Shown: one piece after another, positions 25,871-37,700 of the stretch
How the letters are laid out: each line of letters starts with the position of its first letter
Numbering within the stretch: position 1 is the stretch's first letter
Assembly: GCF_030445035.2 (NCBI RefSeq)
Contig: NC_080695.1
Location: forward strand, 682,001-746,000
DNA length: 64,000 nucleotides
From: Dasypus novemcinctus
Taxonomy: Eukaryota > Chordata > Mammalia > Cingulata > Dasypodidae
Reading direction: 5' to 3'
Translations under genes and position numbers: made by a program
The notes under the pieces: generated by a model
The model's database searches: none
Told to the model about the DNA's origin: nothing
Seen by the model: the letters and a program-made list of their open reading frames with translations, nothing else

Positions 25871-27049
25871 CCTTTGCGCAGTGGAAGGACACGGGTCACG
25901 GTGGTCAGCAGAGAGCCGGGTGGGGGGGTGGGCTCCACCCTGGTAGGAGGGAGGGGGGCGCGTGTCTGGTTTGGGTGCCACGTGGGGGGTCTCCAGGGGA
26001 GTTCTGCGCTGGCTCTTGGCATCTGGGTGACGTTTCTAGAATGCGGGACGGGGCTGGCTCCACGCAGGACGAGCGCTGCCTGCGTGGGGGGTGGGCGCGT
26101 TCGCGGGAGGGGCGTGGCGGCCTCCACGGGCCTGAGCTGTGTCCCCGCAGGGCTCCCAACCTGAGGCCATCGAGGAGGCTCTGCAGAAGGAGGGGCGAGC
26201 TCGCTGGTGGAGCAGCACCCGGAACCCACCCCCGCCCCCCGTGCTCACGGGAACACGCTGAAGGGTCCCGGGCACCGCGTCGCTCTCGCCGATTGTCAAG
26301 GAAAAGGAGGCAGATCCCCCAGCGCTGGCGAGGGCCCGGGGCACCGGGCGCCAGCGCTGACGATTTCACGGAGGTGGCCGCGGCTCCTGTGTGCGCCTGG
26401 CAGCGGCTGAGTGGGCAGCGGCGGCCCCTCCACACGCCGGCGGGGGCCACGGACCTCTGGCCAGCGAGGCTCAAGTACCCACACCAGAATTACGTTTGTG
26501 GTGGCGACAACCTGGAAAGAGCCTGACTGCTCTTCAGCCTGGGACAGGGTCATGAGCTGCCCTGTGTCCACCACAAGCAACGCCACCTCCCCACAAACAG
26601 GCAGGGACCACTGAGACCATGTGACACAGACCGTGCCAGCGTTTGCCGCCACGGACCGCCTGCGAGGCCTGGAGGGCATGGCCACAAGCTGCCCAAGCGC
26701 CACCCACTGTGCTGCCCACGTGCCACCCACATGCCAACCATGTGCCACCCACGTTCCGCCTTAGGAACACTCTCAAGTGGTGGAAGGACAGGGCACGGGG
26801 TCAGGAGGCGCAGGCTCACAGCAAGGCACACGGAGCACAGGGGCAGGCTCGGCCGGGCAGGGGACGGCCAGGTGCAGCTGGCCTGTGTGGGCCCCGAGAT
26901 GCTCCATTGTCGGGGCAGGAGAGCAGGATGCCAGGACGCCGGCCAGCTGCCACCAGCCCCCGGGAGCTCGGGACATGCCACGGGTGGGACTGGCTGCCAG
27001 AGCTCAGAGGCCCTGGGGTGCCCCCCTCCGCTCCCCGTCAACCCCCTCC

Positions 27050-27225
27050 CGTCCCTCCATCTCTCTCCCTCCTCTATCTTTCTCCCTTTATTCTTCCTTC
27101 CTTTCTCTTTCTCTCATTCTCTCTCTCTCTCTCCCTCTCCCTCCATCCCTCTTTCTCTCCCTTTATTCCTTCCTTCCTTTCTCTCTTTCTTTCTTTCATT
27201 CTCTCTCTCTAATTCTGTCTTTTTT
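27050..27225 (+). repeat. CT-rich polypyrimidine microsatellite
   Basis: Mixed TC, TTCC and CTTT repeats over about 175 bases. It is longer than its unit-2 counterpart (60830-60925) and the complement of the left-arm purine tract (13430-13600), so it has expanded or contracted since duplication. Confidence 0.85.
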
Positions 27226-28500
27226 GGTCAAAGGGAAAAAGTTTTTTACACTGGCACAAAACGCGGAGCTGTAGCTGAAAGACCACGAGGCCAGCTGGGG
27301 CCGCGTCGGCGCTCCTGCTTCTCTCCGTGGGAAGGATTCTGTGGGCCTTTCCTTGTTCCCACCCCACCCTGAGCTGAACCAGGGACACTGGGCGCCCGCC
27401 TCTCGTCCGGGGTGCGCAGTCCTGGGCGTTCCCTCTGGCCTCCCACTGCCATCTTGCGTGTGGGGAGCGGCGGGGGCGGGTAGGAGACAGGGGCCCGGAG
27501 CCCCCGAGAGAGCTGCTCAGGGGAATCTGGTCCCAGCACCCGGTCTCCCACGTGCCTCCAACGAGGGTCACCTGCAGGGGTCACGAAGCCCCCGAGGACT
27601 GCCCTGAGAGGCCTGGACGCTCAGTGCACCGGGGACTCGATTTGGGCACAGGTTGGTGATAGGCGAAGCGGCAAGTGTAACAGCAAAACCAGCCGTGGCA
27701 CGAGCTGCAGTTACAAGGCGAGGCCCCCGTCATCGAGTCCTGAAGTCCCCACTCTGAAGCTGGTGACAGGAGAGGGGTCCTGCTGTCCCCACCGCGGGCG
27801 TGGCCAGGGCCTCAGCGCGGCGCAGCTCACGGCTCCGCCAGCCTCCGCCTGCGCACAGCGCCACGTTCAGGGGTGGGTCGTGGCAGCAGCCCCCTCCCGG
27901 GACCGTGAACCGTGCTGCTTCCTGGGTGCTGAAATCAGTACCATGCGACAGCAGCGCTGGGCTGGGTCTGAGGCGCGCAGGAGGCCGTGCTTTGTCCCTG
28001 GAACACCGCGGCGCTGCGGGCGGCCCCCGGCGGGCCTCGGGCTCGGCTTCCCGTCACGGGGCGATGCCCGTGGTGGCGTCTCCCCCTGTCTCCCAGTTTC
28101 CAGCTCTGGCCGCCCCCAAGGCTCCCTCTGTGCCCCCGCCCTGCGCTTTTCAGAAGCTGGATGAAGCCGCCCCCTGACTCCACTGCCCACCCCTCCCTGA
28201 GCCCCCACCCAAGGCCCTGGTGACGGGAGCTCTCCCCACGGGAATGGGTTCAGATCACCTCGTGTTTTTTGGGGTTCGGAACTCCGAGCCACCGCACCCC
28301 ACCCCAGCCTGTCCGACACAGCTGTCCACAGGGTGCCCTGGCCTCACGGGGCCCTGCCCCAGCGACTCGTGGTCAGAGACGCCCTTGGGTATGGGGGACT
28401 CTGGCCCAGGCACAGGATGGGGCTCAGAGGACCCTAGTCATTGTCTGGGAGCCCTGCCATGGAGTCTCCCCCCACCCCCCCGTTTCGGGGGTCTAGGGAG
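27226..28500. other. GC-rich duplicated spacer upstream of pseudogene C
   Basis: No recognisable gene. 27710-28440 is directly duplicated at 62390-63100. 27560-27710 runs in the same direction as 11945-12095 while the adjoining 27710-27860 runs opposite to 11770-11930, so a small local inversion lies here. Confidence 0.5.
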
Positions 28501-28538
28501 GGGGCGGAGCCTCTCCCCTTCTTTGGAGCTTGAGTGTG

Positions 28539-28548
28539 GTCACGTGAC
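28539..28548. promoter_or_regulatory. Palindromic E-box GTCACGTGAC upstream of pseudogene C
   Basis: A perfect 10-bp palindrome about 550 bases before the C start codon. CACGTG with GT/AC flanks is the established binding sequence of the MITF/TFE bHLH-ZIP factors, and MITF is a mast-cell regulator. The unit-2 counterpart near 63183 is altered (agttacgtgact). Function is inferred from the motif only. Confidence 0.45.
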
Positions 28549-28987
28549 TGGGGCCCCACCCCTGGAAGTCCGTGCTCAGGGCCTGGGCCACTGCAGGTCC
28601 GCTGCCTGGGGTGGACACCGCGACGCCCCACTGCCCCACCATGGGGGTGGGACCTGCTTTTGAGCTCCCAAGGTGACGGGTGCCCTGAGGAACAGGTGAG
28701 CTGGGACATGCCGGTCAGGGCAGGGGTCTCCTGCCTTCACCCAAGGGGCACCCCATGTCACCCCATATTTCCCATGAGCCTCAGCTTGCCATGCCCGTCC
28801 CCTCCACTAAGAGCGCGTCCTGCAGGAGGCCCACGCGGGGTCCGCCCCTCGCCGCGGGAGCCGGCCCTGCCCGGTGCGCTGGGGCAGCGCAGGCGTGTTT
28901 GGACCCTGTCAGAAAGGCCATCGGCCCCCACAGGTCTCCCCCTCCCCAGAGCAGGGTGCCCGGCCGTGCCCACGTCCTGCGCTGGGG

Positions 28988-31455
28988 AGATAAGGGGGCT
29001 GAGCCTGGAGGCGGGGGAGAGCGTGCCGTCCCAGGGAAGCTGCCCCCGTCTCGTCCCCCCAGAGGCCGAGTGCTCCCCGCCCGCCTCTCCCCAATGCTGC
29101 GGCTGCTGCTCCTGGCCCCGCCCTGCCTGGGGGGCCCCGTGCCCGTGACCCCAGGTGAGTCCTGACCCCCACCACCGCCCTGGCTGTCTGGGCCCCTGGG
29201 AGCAGCTGCCGGGAAGCGGGGAAGAGCTTGGCTTGCTCCGAGCTTGGGGAGATCGTGGCCTGGGTCCCTGACACCCCCTCGACCTGCTCCCCCAGATCCT
29301 GGCCCGGGGCACGAGCTGGGGGCATCGTGGGGGGACGTGACGTCTCGGGCAGGAAGTCCCCCTGGCAGGTCAGCCTGAGGTTCTATGATCAAAGTTCTCG
29401 GCAGTGGGAGCACGTGTGTGGGGGCTCCCTCGTGCACCCCCAGTGGCTGCTGACCGCCGCCCACTGCATGGAGCCGTGAGTGGCTTCCAAGGGGTGCTCC
29501 ATGTCGGGTGGGGTACGGGGCAGGGGAGTACAGGAACAGGCAGGGTGTGCATCTTTGAACTGAGCCGAGCTTGCTCGGGGCCCCATCCCCAAGGACTGGC
29601 CCCTCACCTGCTCGTGGGTGCCTGGCTCCCGGGCCCTGAGGGGTCCCCGCTGCTGCACTGAGCCCGGGTCCCCACCCCCAGCCAGCACCTCTGAGAAGCT
29701 TCTGGTCTCCCCCCACCAGGGAAGATTTGGAAGCTTGTGCCTTTAGGGTCCAGGTGGGCAGCTGAGGCTCTAGGAGCACGACCGGCTGAGGAGGGGGACT
29801 CAGGGCATCCGGCACCCCAAGGTCAACGCCAGCCTGTCTGTGAGGGGGGCGGGGACGTTGCCAGAACTGGAGGCCCCCGAGGTGCTCTTGGGGGCCATCA
29901 GGCCGGTCGACCCCCCCCCCCCCCCGCCTCGCTCAGGGTCTCCGCCAGGAAGACGTGCTGGGGGACCGGCTGGGGGACGTCGTGGACGATAGTGAGGGCC
30001 AGGGGCCGCGGGCAGGCCAGGACGAGGTCTTCACTGAAATGGGTGACTCCTCGGGCCTGGGGGTCCCCCCTTTGAGGAGGTGGGTGGGGGCCCAGGTTGG
30101 GTGGGCAGTGTCCAGGACTGGGCCTGCCCTGGGGCAGCCCCGGGCCTCTGCGGTGCCAGAGTGTCTGCAGGGGGTGAGGCTGATGGCTTTGAAGTGAGGG
30201 TGCAGCTCCAGGGCGGAGTCGGGGCCCCCATGCATCCTGCTGCTGCCGGGGAAGCCCACCCCCTGAGGGGCACTGCGGGGGGACTTCTGGCCTGCGCCCC
30301 TTGAGTGGCAGAGCTGGGGGGCATTCTGTGCCTTGTGGCTGGATCCCATTCAGAGCAGACACGGGGAAACTGAGTCCCAGGGTCCCCGCCATCCGCTGAG
30401 GACCCAGCACAGAGGAAAAGGCATTTCTCGGTCGTCAGGAAGGCGCAGGAGCCCCCTGGCCAGCCCCACGGGCTCACCCAGTTCCTCCACGCAGCGCCGC
30501 TGCCCCCAGCCCACCCCCTGCAGGAGGTGGACGTGCCGGTCGTGGGGGCCGAAGACTGCAGGCGACTGTGCGACAAGATCGGGAGGGCTGTCAGGGACGA
30601 CGTGTGCATGCCGAGGTCGCGGGCTATGACGCCTGCCAAGTGCCCCCAGCCCCATTTCCATGCGCCCCATCTCCGCCCTTTCCCTCCCAAGCTCTCCCAG
30701 GCCCCCTTCTGTGCCCCCAGCTCCCCCTTCAGTGACCCCAGTCCCCTTTTTGTACCCCCACTCCCCATTCAATGCAACCCCGCCCCACTCTTCTGTGTGC
30801 CCCAGCTCCACCCTTTCCCTCCCATGCTCTCCCAGCCCCCTTTTGTGCCCCCAGTCTCCCTTCATTGCTCGCAGCTCCCCCTTCAGTGCCCTCAGACCCC
30901 TCCAGTGCCCTCAGCCCCCTTCTGTGCCCCCTCAGCTCCCCCTCCAGTGCCCCTGGTCCCCCTGCAGTGCCGTCCAGTCCCCCTCTCCCGTGCCCCCCCA
31001 GCCCGTGGAGTTGGCCCCAGCCTGTGATGGTGGGTGCAGGCTGGGTGGGTGCAGGGGAAACGTCGGGTGAGTCCTTTCCCCCCACAGCGTGTCTCCGGGG
31101 CCCCTGGTCTGCCGCTGGAGCTGCCCCTGGCTGCAGGTGGGCGCCGTGAGCTGGGAACATTTCTGCACCCACCAGGGCCTCCCTGGGGTGCACACCCGCG
31201 TGACGAGCTGCGTGTCCTGGGTCCCCAGTACGTCCCTCACGGGCCCGGCCAGCGGGGGGGAAGCCCCTCGCCTTCCTCGCAGACACCCCGCTTCCTCCCC
31301 CATCCGGCTGGCCCTGCCTCCTCACCCCTGCCCTGGACTCCCAGCACCCGCGCTCTCCTGAGCTGGAAGGCGAGCAGGGAGGGTGCCCAGGGGGAGCTGG
31401 GGGCGGCGGCCAGGACCCCAGGGTCCCCCACGTGCTGCCTGAGAGGCTCAGTAAA
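28988..31455 (+). pseudogene. Mastin-like protease pseudogene C
   Basis: Exons in mastin order: signal exon 29094-29154 ([20 protein letters not shown], good donor), His exon 29296-29475 ([13 protein letters not shown] ... [10 protein letters not shown]), Asp exon 29720-29991, exon 5 30495-30639, Ser exon from 31088. The promoter-like AGATAAG is at 28988-28994 and AGTAAA at 31450-31455. Disabling changes: one base is missing between HEL and GIVGG at the activation site; exon 4 has a one-base deletion and TAG at 29771-29773 for Tyr; exon 5 is one base short with a weak donor; the Ser exon lacks two bases, and GDSGGP has become VSPGP around the serine. The intron-1 splice sites are also lost. 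Both propeptide and catalytic exons most resemble mastin. Not functional. Confidence 0.85.
30640..31010 (+). repeat. Degenerate C-rich minisatellite in intron 5 of pseudogene C
   Basis: Repeated variants of TGCCCCCAGCTCCCCTTCAG-like units and CCCTCCCATGCTCTCCCAG-like units, with irregular spacing. Almost no G on the plus strand. No counterpart is seen in intron 5 of A or B, so it arose in the C lineage. Confidence 0.7.
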
Positions 31456-33330
31456 CTCTGGAGAATTCGCTCATGGCGGTGGCGTGTGTGGACTGGGGGA
31501 GCACCTGGGGTGCCAGGGCCGCTTCGGGGAGCCTTTCAGGGGTGCCCAAGTGGGCAGGGGGGCTTCTGGGCTGCTGCCCCAGCAACACCGGCCATGGTGA
31601 GGGGCTCGGGCCTCGGTGTCGTGGCCAGCACGAGACCCCTGCCGTCCCTCTCCCTCCCCTCTTACCTTCTGGCCCACTTTTCTATTGTCCTTCCCTTTTT
31701 TCTCTCCTTCCTCCTCCTCTTTCCCAGAGCAGGTGTGGAGCTAACAGGGACAGGCCCCCGGCGGACCCCGTGGTGTGGAGGGCGGGAGCTGGTGGCCCCT
31801 GCGTCCCCCACCGCTCCTCCCACCCCTCCCCGCTGGGCCGTGTCCCCAGCCACGTCTCGAGATGTCCTCCTGTCCTGGCACCAAATTCTCAGCTTTGAAT
31901 TTAAAAGTCCCATCTGGTACACCGACCCCTCCGCAGCTCATCCCGTGGACATGTCGGGTGCGCCGTGGCCCCCAAGATCCACCGTGTGAGGCTGCATTGG
32001 CCAGCAGGGCCCCCAGCGTGGACTTGGGTCTCTGCTGCCAGCCCTGCCTGGCCCTCTCGAGGCACCCTGAGCCCAGAGCCTGCGTCTCTAGGGGTGACGC
32101 TGGTGGAGGGGGCTGGGCTGGGGGTGAGCCAAGGGCAGGGGGCGCAGACCCGTGGCTAGTTTCTCCTCCTTTTTTCCATCTTTCCTAGTTTATATTTCAT
32201 CTCATGGGGAACATAAGACACCATTTCCCACTAGACCACTGTGGAGCTACATTCAGCGCGCTCAGTCGTGTCAGTGTCGTGCCCTTGTCCCCACCGCCCG
32301 CCCCCACAGAAGCCCCCACCCCCTGAGCAGTATCTCCCCCTTCCTCCCCACCCCGTCACCTCGAATCTCCTTCCTGCCTCCTGCGAGCATCTACCCGAGG
32401 CCGCTGGAGCCTGGACGCACACAGGCCCTCCCTGCCGTCTCCCCAGCACCCTGTCTCCAGGGCGCATCGGGTGGAGGCCCGGCCAGCACCTCCGCCCTTA
32501 GTTCACGTCCCAGGTGGGGACGGGCACATCTTGTTCATCCCTTGTGCACGGATGGACGCGTGGGTGCTTCCGCCTGCGGGTGATTGCGAGGATGCTGCTG
32601 TGAGCTGGTGTGCGCAGGCTGGTGTGCGAGGGCGGGCGTGCCAGGGCTGCGTGGCTGGGGCCTGAGTCTGCTCTGGTTCTTTGGGGTCTACGCCGAGGAG
32701 GGGGCTTGCCGGGCCCGGCTTCCTCCCGGGCGGGGTCTCCCACTCCCACCTGCTCTGCCCCTACCTAACCCCCACGGACCCGCAGGACTCGCACGAGGGG
32801 CCGTGGGTGAGAAGGACGGTCCGGGCTCACCCCCGAGGGGCTCCTCAGCTAGTGCTCCCAGGGCAGTGCTCACCGAGTCCAGGTCACAGGGCTCTCCGTC
32901 TGCACACGGAGCCCCGAGGCGGCCTGGGGGCTGCGTAGCCCGTGGGGGTCTCCACACGGCCGTCCTGGGCCTCCGGGGCTGGGGGTAGGGGCCCGGGCTC
33001 CCCTCCTCACCCCCCCCCCTCACTGCACAGCTGGGTCACAGGCAAGTCAGGCTCGGTGGGAAATGCCCTGCGGGGGCCTGGCAGCCCCTCACCCCCGTGC
33101 CGCCTGCTGAGGACCCGGGAGGCAGAGCTCAGCTTTTGGGGACACCCAGGGCTTCACCCCCAGTCCCTGCCAGGAGCCCCTTTCTGAGCCCACGTGGCAT
33201 TTCAGGTTTTAAAGGCTCGGGTCCACCCGGGTCCCAGGGGCGGGGTCAGCAGCCTCCCCTCTCCCCAGGGCGCTGACACCGGGGCTCGAGTTGGGGGTGG
33301 GGGGCTCTGGTGGCTTCTGGAAATAAGACA
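31456..33330. other. GC-rich spacer, no gene recognised
   Basis: Unique sequence with short pyrimidine runs (31640-31730) and no repeat family or splice-consistent exon set that I can identify. Several overlapping open frames reflect base composition. Unit 2 beyond 64 kb is outside the window, so I cannot tell whether this stretch is duplicated. Confidence 0.4.
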
Positions 33331-33339
33331 GGGACACGC

Positions 33340-34270
33340 AGGGAGAGAGTCCCCAGCCCGCCTCTCCCGAGGCTCTCACAGCTGCAAACACGCGAGGAGC
33401 CCGCACGCCCCGTCCAGGCCCCGCCCCCAGCGCCCACGTGCGTCGCCCGCCCCCACCGCCCACGCACCCGGCCTCGCCCCGTGGCCCCCCACATTGGTCC
33501 CCTCCCTCTCCTCCGCCTCAGGCCCCGCCCCCCAGGCCCGCAGGGGTCTGCGCTGGGCCACGCTGCCCGCTTGTCGCTCTGTGCGTGTCCAGTCTCTGAG
33601 CCCTCCCTGAGTTTGGGGCGTCCTCCTGGGGGGTCTCCCTCGGGCTTAGAGGAGTCACATGACTGGGGGCTCAGCCAATGAGAAGGACCCTCCCCGGGGC
33701 CGGGAGCCGAGCGCTGGAAGGCGGCGGGGAGGGGGCGCCCTGGTGGCCGCGGGGACCGGCCAAGGTCCTGGGGCAGCAGGAGGGACCTTGTGGGGGGGGC
33801 CCCCCCCCTTCCTGGGGCGTCGTCGCCGTTTCCGGGCCCAGCAGGGACGCCCCCGGGACCCTTCCGCGCTGCCCCTGCGTCGGGAGGAACCGCCCCACTC
33901 CGAGACCGCGCACCCTGCCCGCGCCCCAGGAGAGGCTGGGGGGCGCCAGGCCAGACGCCCCCGCGCTGCCAGGGAAGCCCCCGGCCCGACCGCGCCCCGT
34001 GCCCGCCCCTGGCCCCGCGGCGCTGTGTCCCCTCACCTGCCCCTGGACCCCGGCTCTCGGGCCCGCTGCGCGGCGGGTGCGGCCTGGGGAGGGCAGGCGG
34101 CCAGGGGCCCGGGGAGGGCAGGCGGCCAGGGGCCCGGGGCTGGCGCACACCCGCGAGGCTGGGCTCTGGCCCGCGGGGGCGTGGGCCCTGGGTCCGGGTG
34201 GGGGCTGGGTGGGCTTCTTTCTCCTGTGGCTGGGACCCCCAGCCCGCGGGCCCAGCAGCCCCACCCTCTG
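33340..34270. promoter_or_regulatory. CpG-rich island with CCAAT and M-box motifs
   Basis: High CpG density over about 900 bases. Contains GTCACATGAC (33654-33663), an M-box type E-box, directly followed by a CCAAT box at 33675-33679. Surrounding wording (ctt-gag-gtcac-tgactgggg) resembles that around the 28539 E-box, suggesting a related promoter element. A near-perfect tandem repeat of GGCGGCCAGGGGCCCGGG lies at 34098-34140. A 366-codon minus-strand open frame spans the island, but nothing in its composition supports a real protein. The gene served, if any, is unknown. Confidence 0.45.
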
Positions 34271-34396
34271 GGGCGTTTAGACCCCCCAATGCCCCCCTTC
34301 TGTTTCCTCCCGCTTGCGGACAAGCGCCCCAGGGGGCCCTGCACACTTCTGGGCCCTGGGTCCCCAGGCACCCAGTCAGCCCTCAGGGCTGGAGGC

Positions 34397-34745
34397 CAAG
34401 GGCCTCCTGGTGAAGGCGAGCTGGCCATGTGGTGAGCTGGCCCACCCAGAGTGCTGGCCTGTGCCGGGGTGCTGCCCCTGGCAGGAGTTCTGGCCCGTGC
34501 AGGGACCTCGTGCAGCAAGAGGATGCAAAAAAAGAGACACAGAAGAGAGACAATAAGAGATGTAGCAGACCAGGGAGATGAGGTGGAGTGAGAGAATGAT
34601 CACCTCTCCCCCACTCTGGAAGGTCCTTGGATCAGTTCCCTGAGACACCTAATGAGAACACAAGTAGACACAGAAGAACGCACAGTGAATGGACTCAGAG
34701 AGCAGACAACGTAGGGAGGGGGGAGAAATAAATAAATAAATCTTA
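34397..34745 (+). mobile_element. DAS-SINE lacking its tRNA head, at an inversion-duplication breakpoint
   Basis: Starts with gggcctcctggtgaaggcga and ends in GAAATAAATAAATAAATC before L1. It equals 7600-7975 reversed, inserted at the same L1 position. The first ~60 bases (tRNA-like head) present near 8000-8035 are missing; unique GC-rich DNA starts instead. The edge of the outer inverted duplication therefore falls inside this SINE. Confidence 0.8.
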
Positions 34746-37700
34746 AAAAGAAAACCCTATGTGATGCGTCAAAACTGTACTGAGAGGGAAATTCATACCC
34801 ATAAATGCATATATCAAAGAAAAAGAAAGAGCTACAAATGAAGACCTAAACACACACCTGGAGGAATTAGAAACAGAACAACAAGCTAACCCCAGAGGAA
34901 GTAGAAAGAAGAAAACAACAAGAACTAGAGCAGAACAGTGTGAAAGAGAGAATAAGAAAGCACTAGAAAAATACACACAAGCAAAAGCTTGTTCTTCAAG
35001 AAGATCAATAAAATAAAAAAACTCAGCTAGACTAGCAAAGAAGAATAGAGAGAAGATGCAAGTACACAAAAGGAGAAATGAGGAGGGGATGTCACCACTG
35101 GCCCTACAGAAATAAACAGTATCATAACAGGAGACTTTGAAAAATTATATGCCAACAAGAAGGACAATTCAGAGGAAATGGATAAATTCCTAGAAACACG
35201 TAAGCAGCCTACATTAACACCAGAAGAAACTGATGAACTCAACAGTCCAATCACAAATAAAGAGATAGAATCAGTCATTAAAAACCTCCCAACTGAGAAG
35301 AGCCCTGGGCCAGAGGCCTTCACGGGCGAATTCCACCAAACGTTCCGGAAAGAACTAACACCAATCCTGCTTAAATTCCTCCAGGAAATAGACATAGAAG
35401 GCACACTGCCTAACACTATGATGCCAACATTACCCTAATACCAAAGCCAAACAAAGATGCCACGAGAAAGGAAAATTACAGACCAATCTCTCTAATGAAC
35501 CTAGAAGCTAAAATCCTCAACAAAATACTTGCTAATCATATTCAACAACACACCAAACGAATTATATACTAAGACCAAGTGGGCTTCATCCTGGGTGTGC
35601 AAGGATACTTCAACATCAGAAAATCAATCAGTGTAACACATCACAGAAACAGATCAAAAGAGAACAATCACATGATCACCTCTGTAGATACAAAAAACAT
35701 TTGACAAAATACAGCACCCTTTCCTAATAAAAACACTGCGAAAGATAGGAAGTGAAGGAAACTTTCTCAACATGATAAAGGGTATAAATAAAAAAACCCA
35801 CTGCTCACATATACAATGGTGAAATCCTGAAAATTTTCCCTCTAAGATTGGGAGCAACACAAGGATGCCCACTATCACCCCACCTCTTTAACATAGTGTT
35901 AGAACTTGCTCGAGTACTGAGGCAAGAAAAAGATATAAAAGGAATCCAAATTGGAATGGAAGAAGTAAAAATTTCACTGTTTGCTGATGACATGACCCTA
36001 TGCATAGAATACCTGAGAAATCTCCAGCAAAGCTTCTAGAACATGTAAATGAGCTCAGTAAAGTCGCAGGGTATAAGATCAATGCACAAAACTCAGTAGC
36101 ATTTCTGTAGACCAATAGTGAGCAATCTGAGGAGGAAAGCAAGAGAGAAATGCAATTTACATTGTAACTAAAAAAATTCAAATACTAGGAATAAATTTGC
36201 CTAAAGATGTACCTGACTTATACACAGAAAATGACACAACACTGTGAAAGGAAATCAAAGATTTAAATAAATGGAAGAATATTCCCTGTTCATGGATAGG
36301 AAGACTAAATATCGTTAAGATGTCTATACTACCCAAACTAATCTACAGACGTAATGCAATCCCAATAAAAATCAACAGCATTCTTTTTTGGCATTGGAAA
36401 AACAATGAAATGTATTTGGAAGGGCAGGTGGCCCTGAATAGCCAAAGACATACTGAAAAATAATAATGAAATCAGAGGAATCACACTACCTGACTTGAAA
36501 GGATACTAAAAAGCCATAGTGGTCAAAAGTGCGTGGCAGTGGCACAAGGATAGACCTACTGACCTATGGAAGATAACTGAGAGTTCTGGCATAGATCCTC
36601 ACAGATACAGTCATCTGATGTTCAGCAAGGACACCAAGCCCACTCAGCTGGGAGAGAATGGCTTCTTCAAGAAATGGTGCTTGGAGAACTGGGTATCCAT
36701 ATCCAAAAGAATGAGAGAGGAACACCAACTCACACTTTATACAAATATCAACTCAAATGGATCAAAGATCTAAATAGAAGAGCCAGGACCATAAAAACCT
36801 TGGAAGATAACATAGGGAAGCATTTTTGAACATTGTAATAGGAAATTGTTTCATGAACTTCACACCCAAAGCGGGACCAGCGAAAGAAAAAATAGATAGA
36901 TGGGACCTCCTCAAAATTAAAACCTTTTGCATGTCAAAATAGTTTGTCAAGAAAATGAAGACAGCCTACACAATGGGAGAAAATATTTGGTAACCATACA
37001 CCTGATAGGGGCCTATATATCCAGCGTATAGAAAGAAACCCTATATCTCTAAAGTAAAAAGACAAACAACCCATTTAAGAAATGGGCAAGTGATTTATTT
37101 GAACAGATGCTTCTCCAAAGAAGAAATAGAAATGGATAAAAACACATGAAAAGATGTTAAACATCACAAGCTATTAGGGAAATGGAAAAAAAAACTACAG
37201 TGAGATACCATCTTACACCCATGAGACTGGCAGTTATTAAAAAAAGAGAGCACTACAAGTGTTGGAGGGGAGGTGGAGGAATGGGAACCCTCACCCACTG
37301 CTGGTGGGAATGTAGAATGGTCCAGCCATTGTAGAGGACAATTTGTCCATTCCTCAGAAAACTAACTATAGAACTGCCGTATGATCCAGCAATTCCACTG
37401 AATTGAAAGCAAGGACACACACAGATATATGCACACCACTGTTCTGAGCAGCATTATTCAGTATTGCCAAAAGTTGGAATCAACCCAAATGCCCATCAAC
37501 AGGTGAATGGATCAACAAAATGTGGTATATACATACAATGGAATACCGCTCAGCTCTAAGAAGGAATGCAGTGTTAACACATGGATGACACTTGAAGACC
37601 TTATGTTGAGTGAAGCAAGCCAGGCATTGAAGGACAAATATTCCATGACCTCTCTGATATGAATTAAGCAGTTCAAGCTGACTCAGAGATCTAGAGACTG

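Larger units (their letters stand above)
23766..27860 (-). repeat. Inner inverted duplication, right arm (unit 1)
   Basis: Reverse complement of pieces of 11.77-16.1 kb in mirrored order: 23780-24620 with 15320-16070, 24640-25340 with 13610-14310, 27000-27040 with 13590-13620, and 27710-27860 with 11770-11930. The arms flank the 7.6-kb spacer that holds D and A. From 24640 on it is also the direct counterpart of 58480-62560 in unit 2. It includes old L1 fragments (23940-24400 and 24640-24800, minus strand). Confidence 0.75.

Noticed and set aside
25600-26270. A possible two-exon gene from the CpG-rich stretch to an exon after ccccgcag near 26150
   Set aside because: The frame is open in both units, but they are recent duplicates and the sequence has no recognisable product; not enough to call a gene.
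30640-31010. Possible CRISPR-like or regularly spaced repeat
   Set aside because: Units are irregular, degenerate and C-rich with no unique spacers; this is an intronic minisatellite in a mammalian pseudogene.
33246-34346. 366-codon minus-strand open frame over the CpG island
   Set aside because: Other frames are equally open there and composition is what GC-rich non-coding DNA gives; no recognisable motif.
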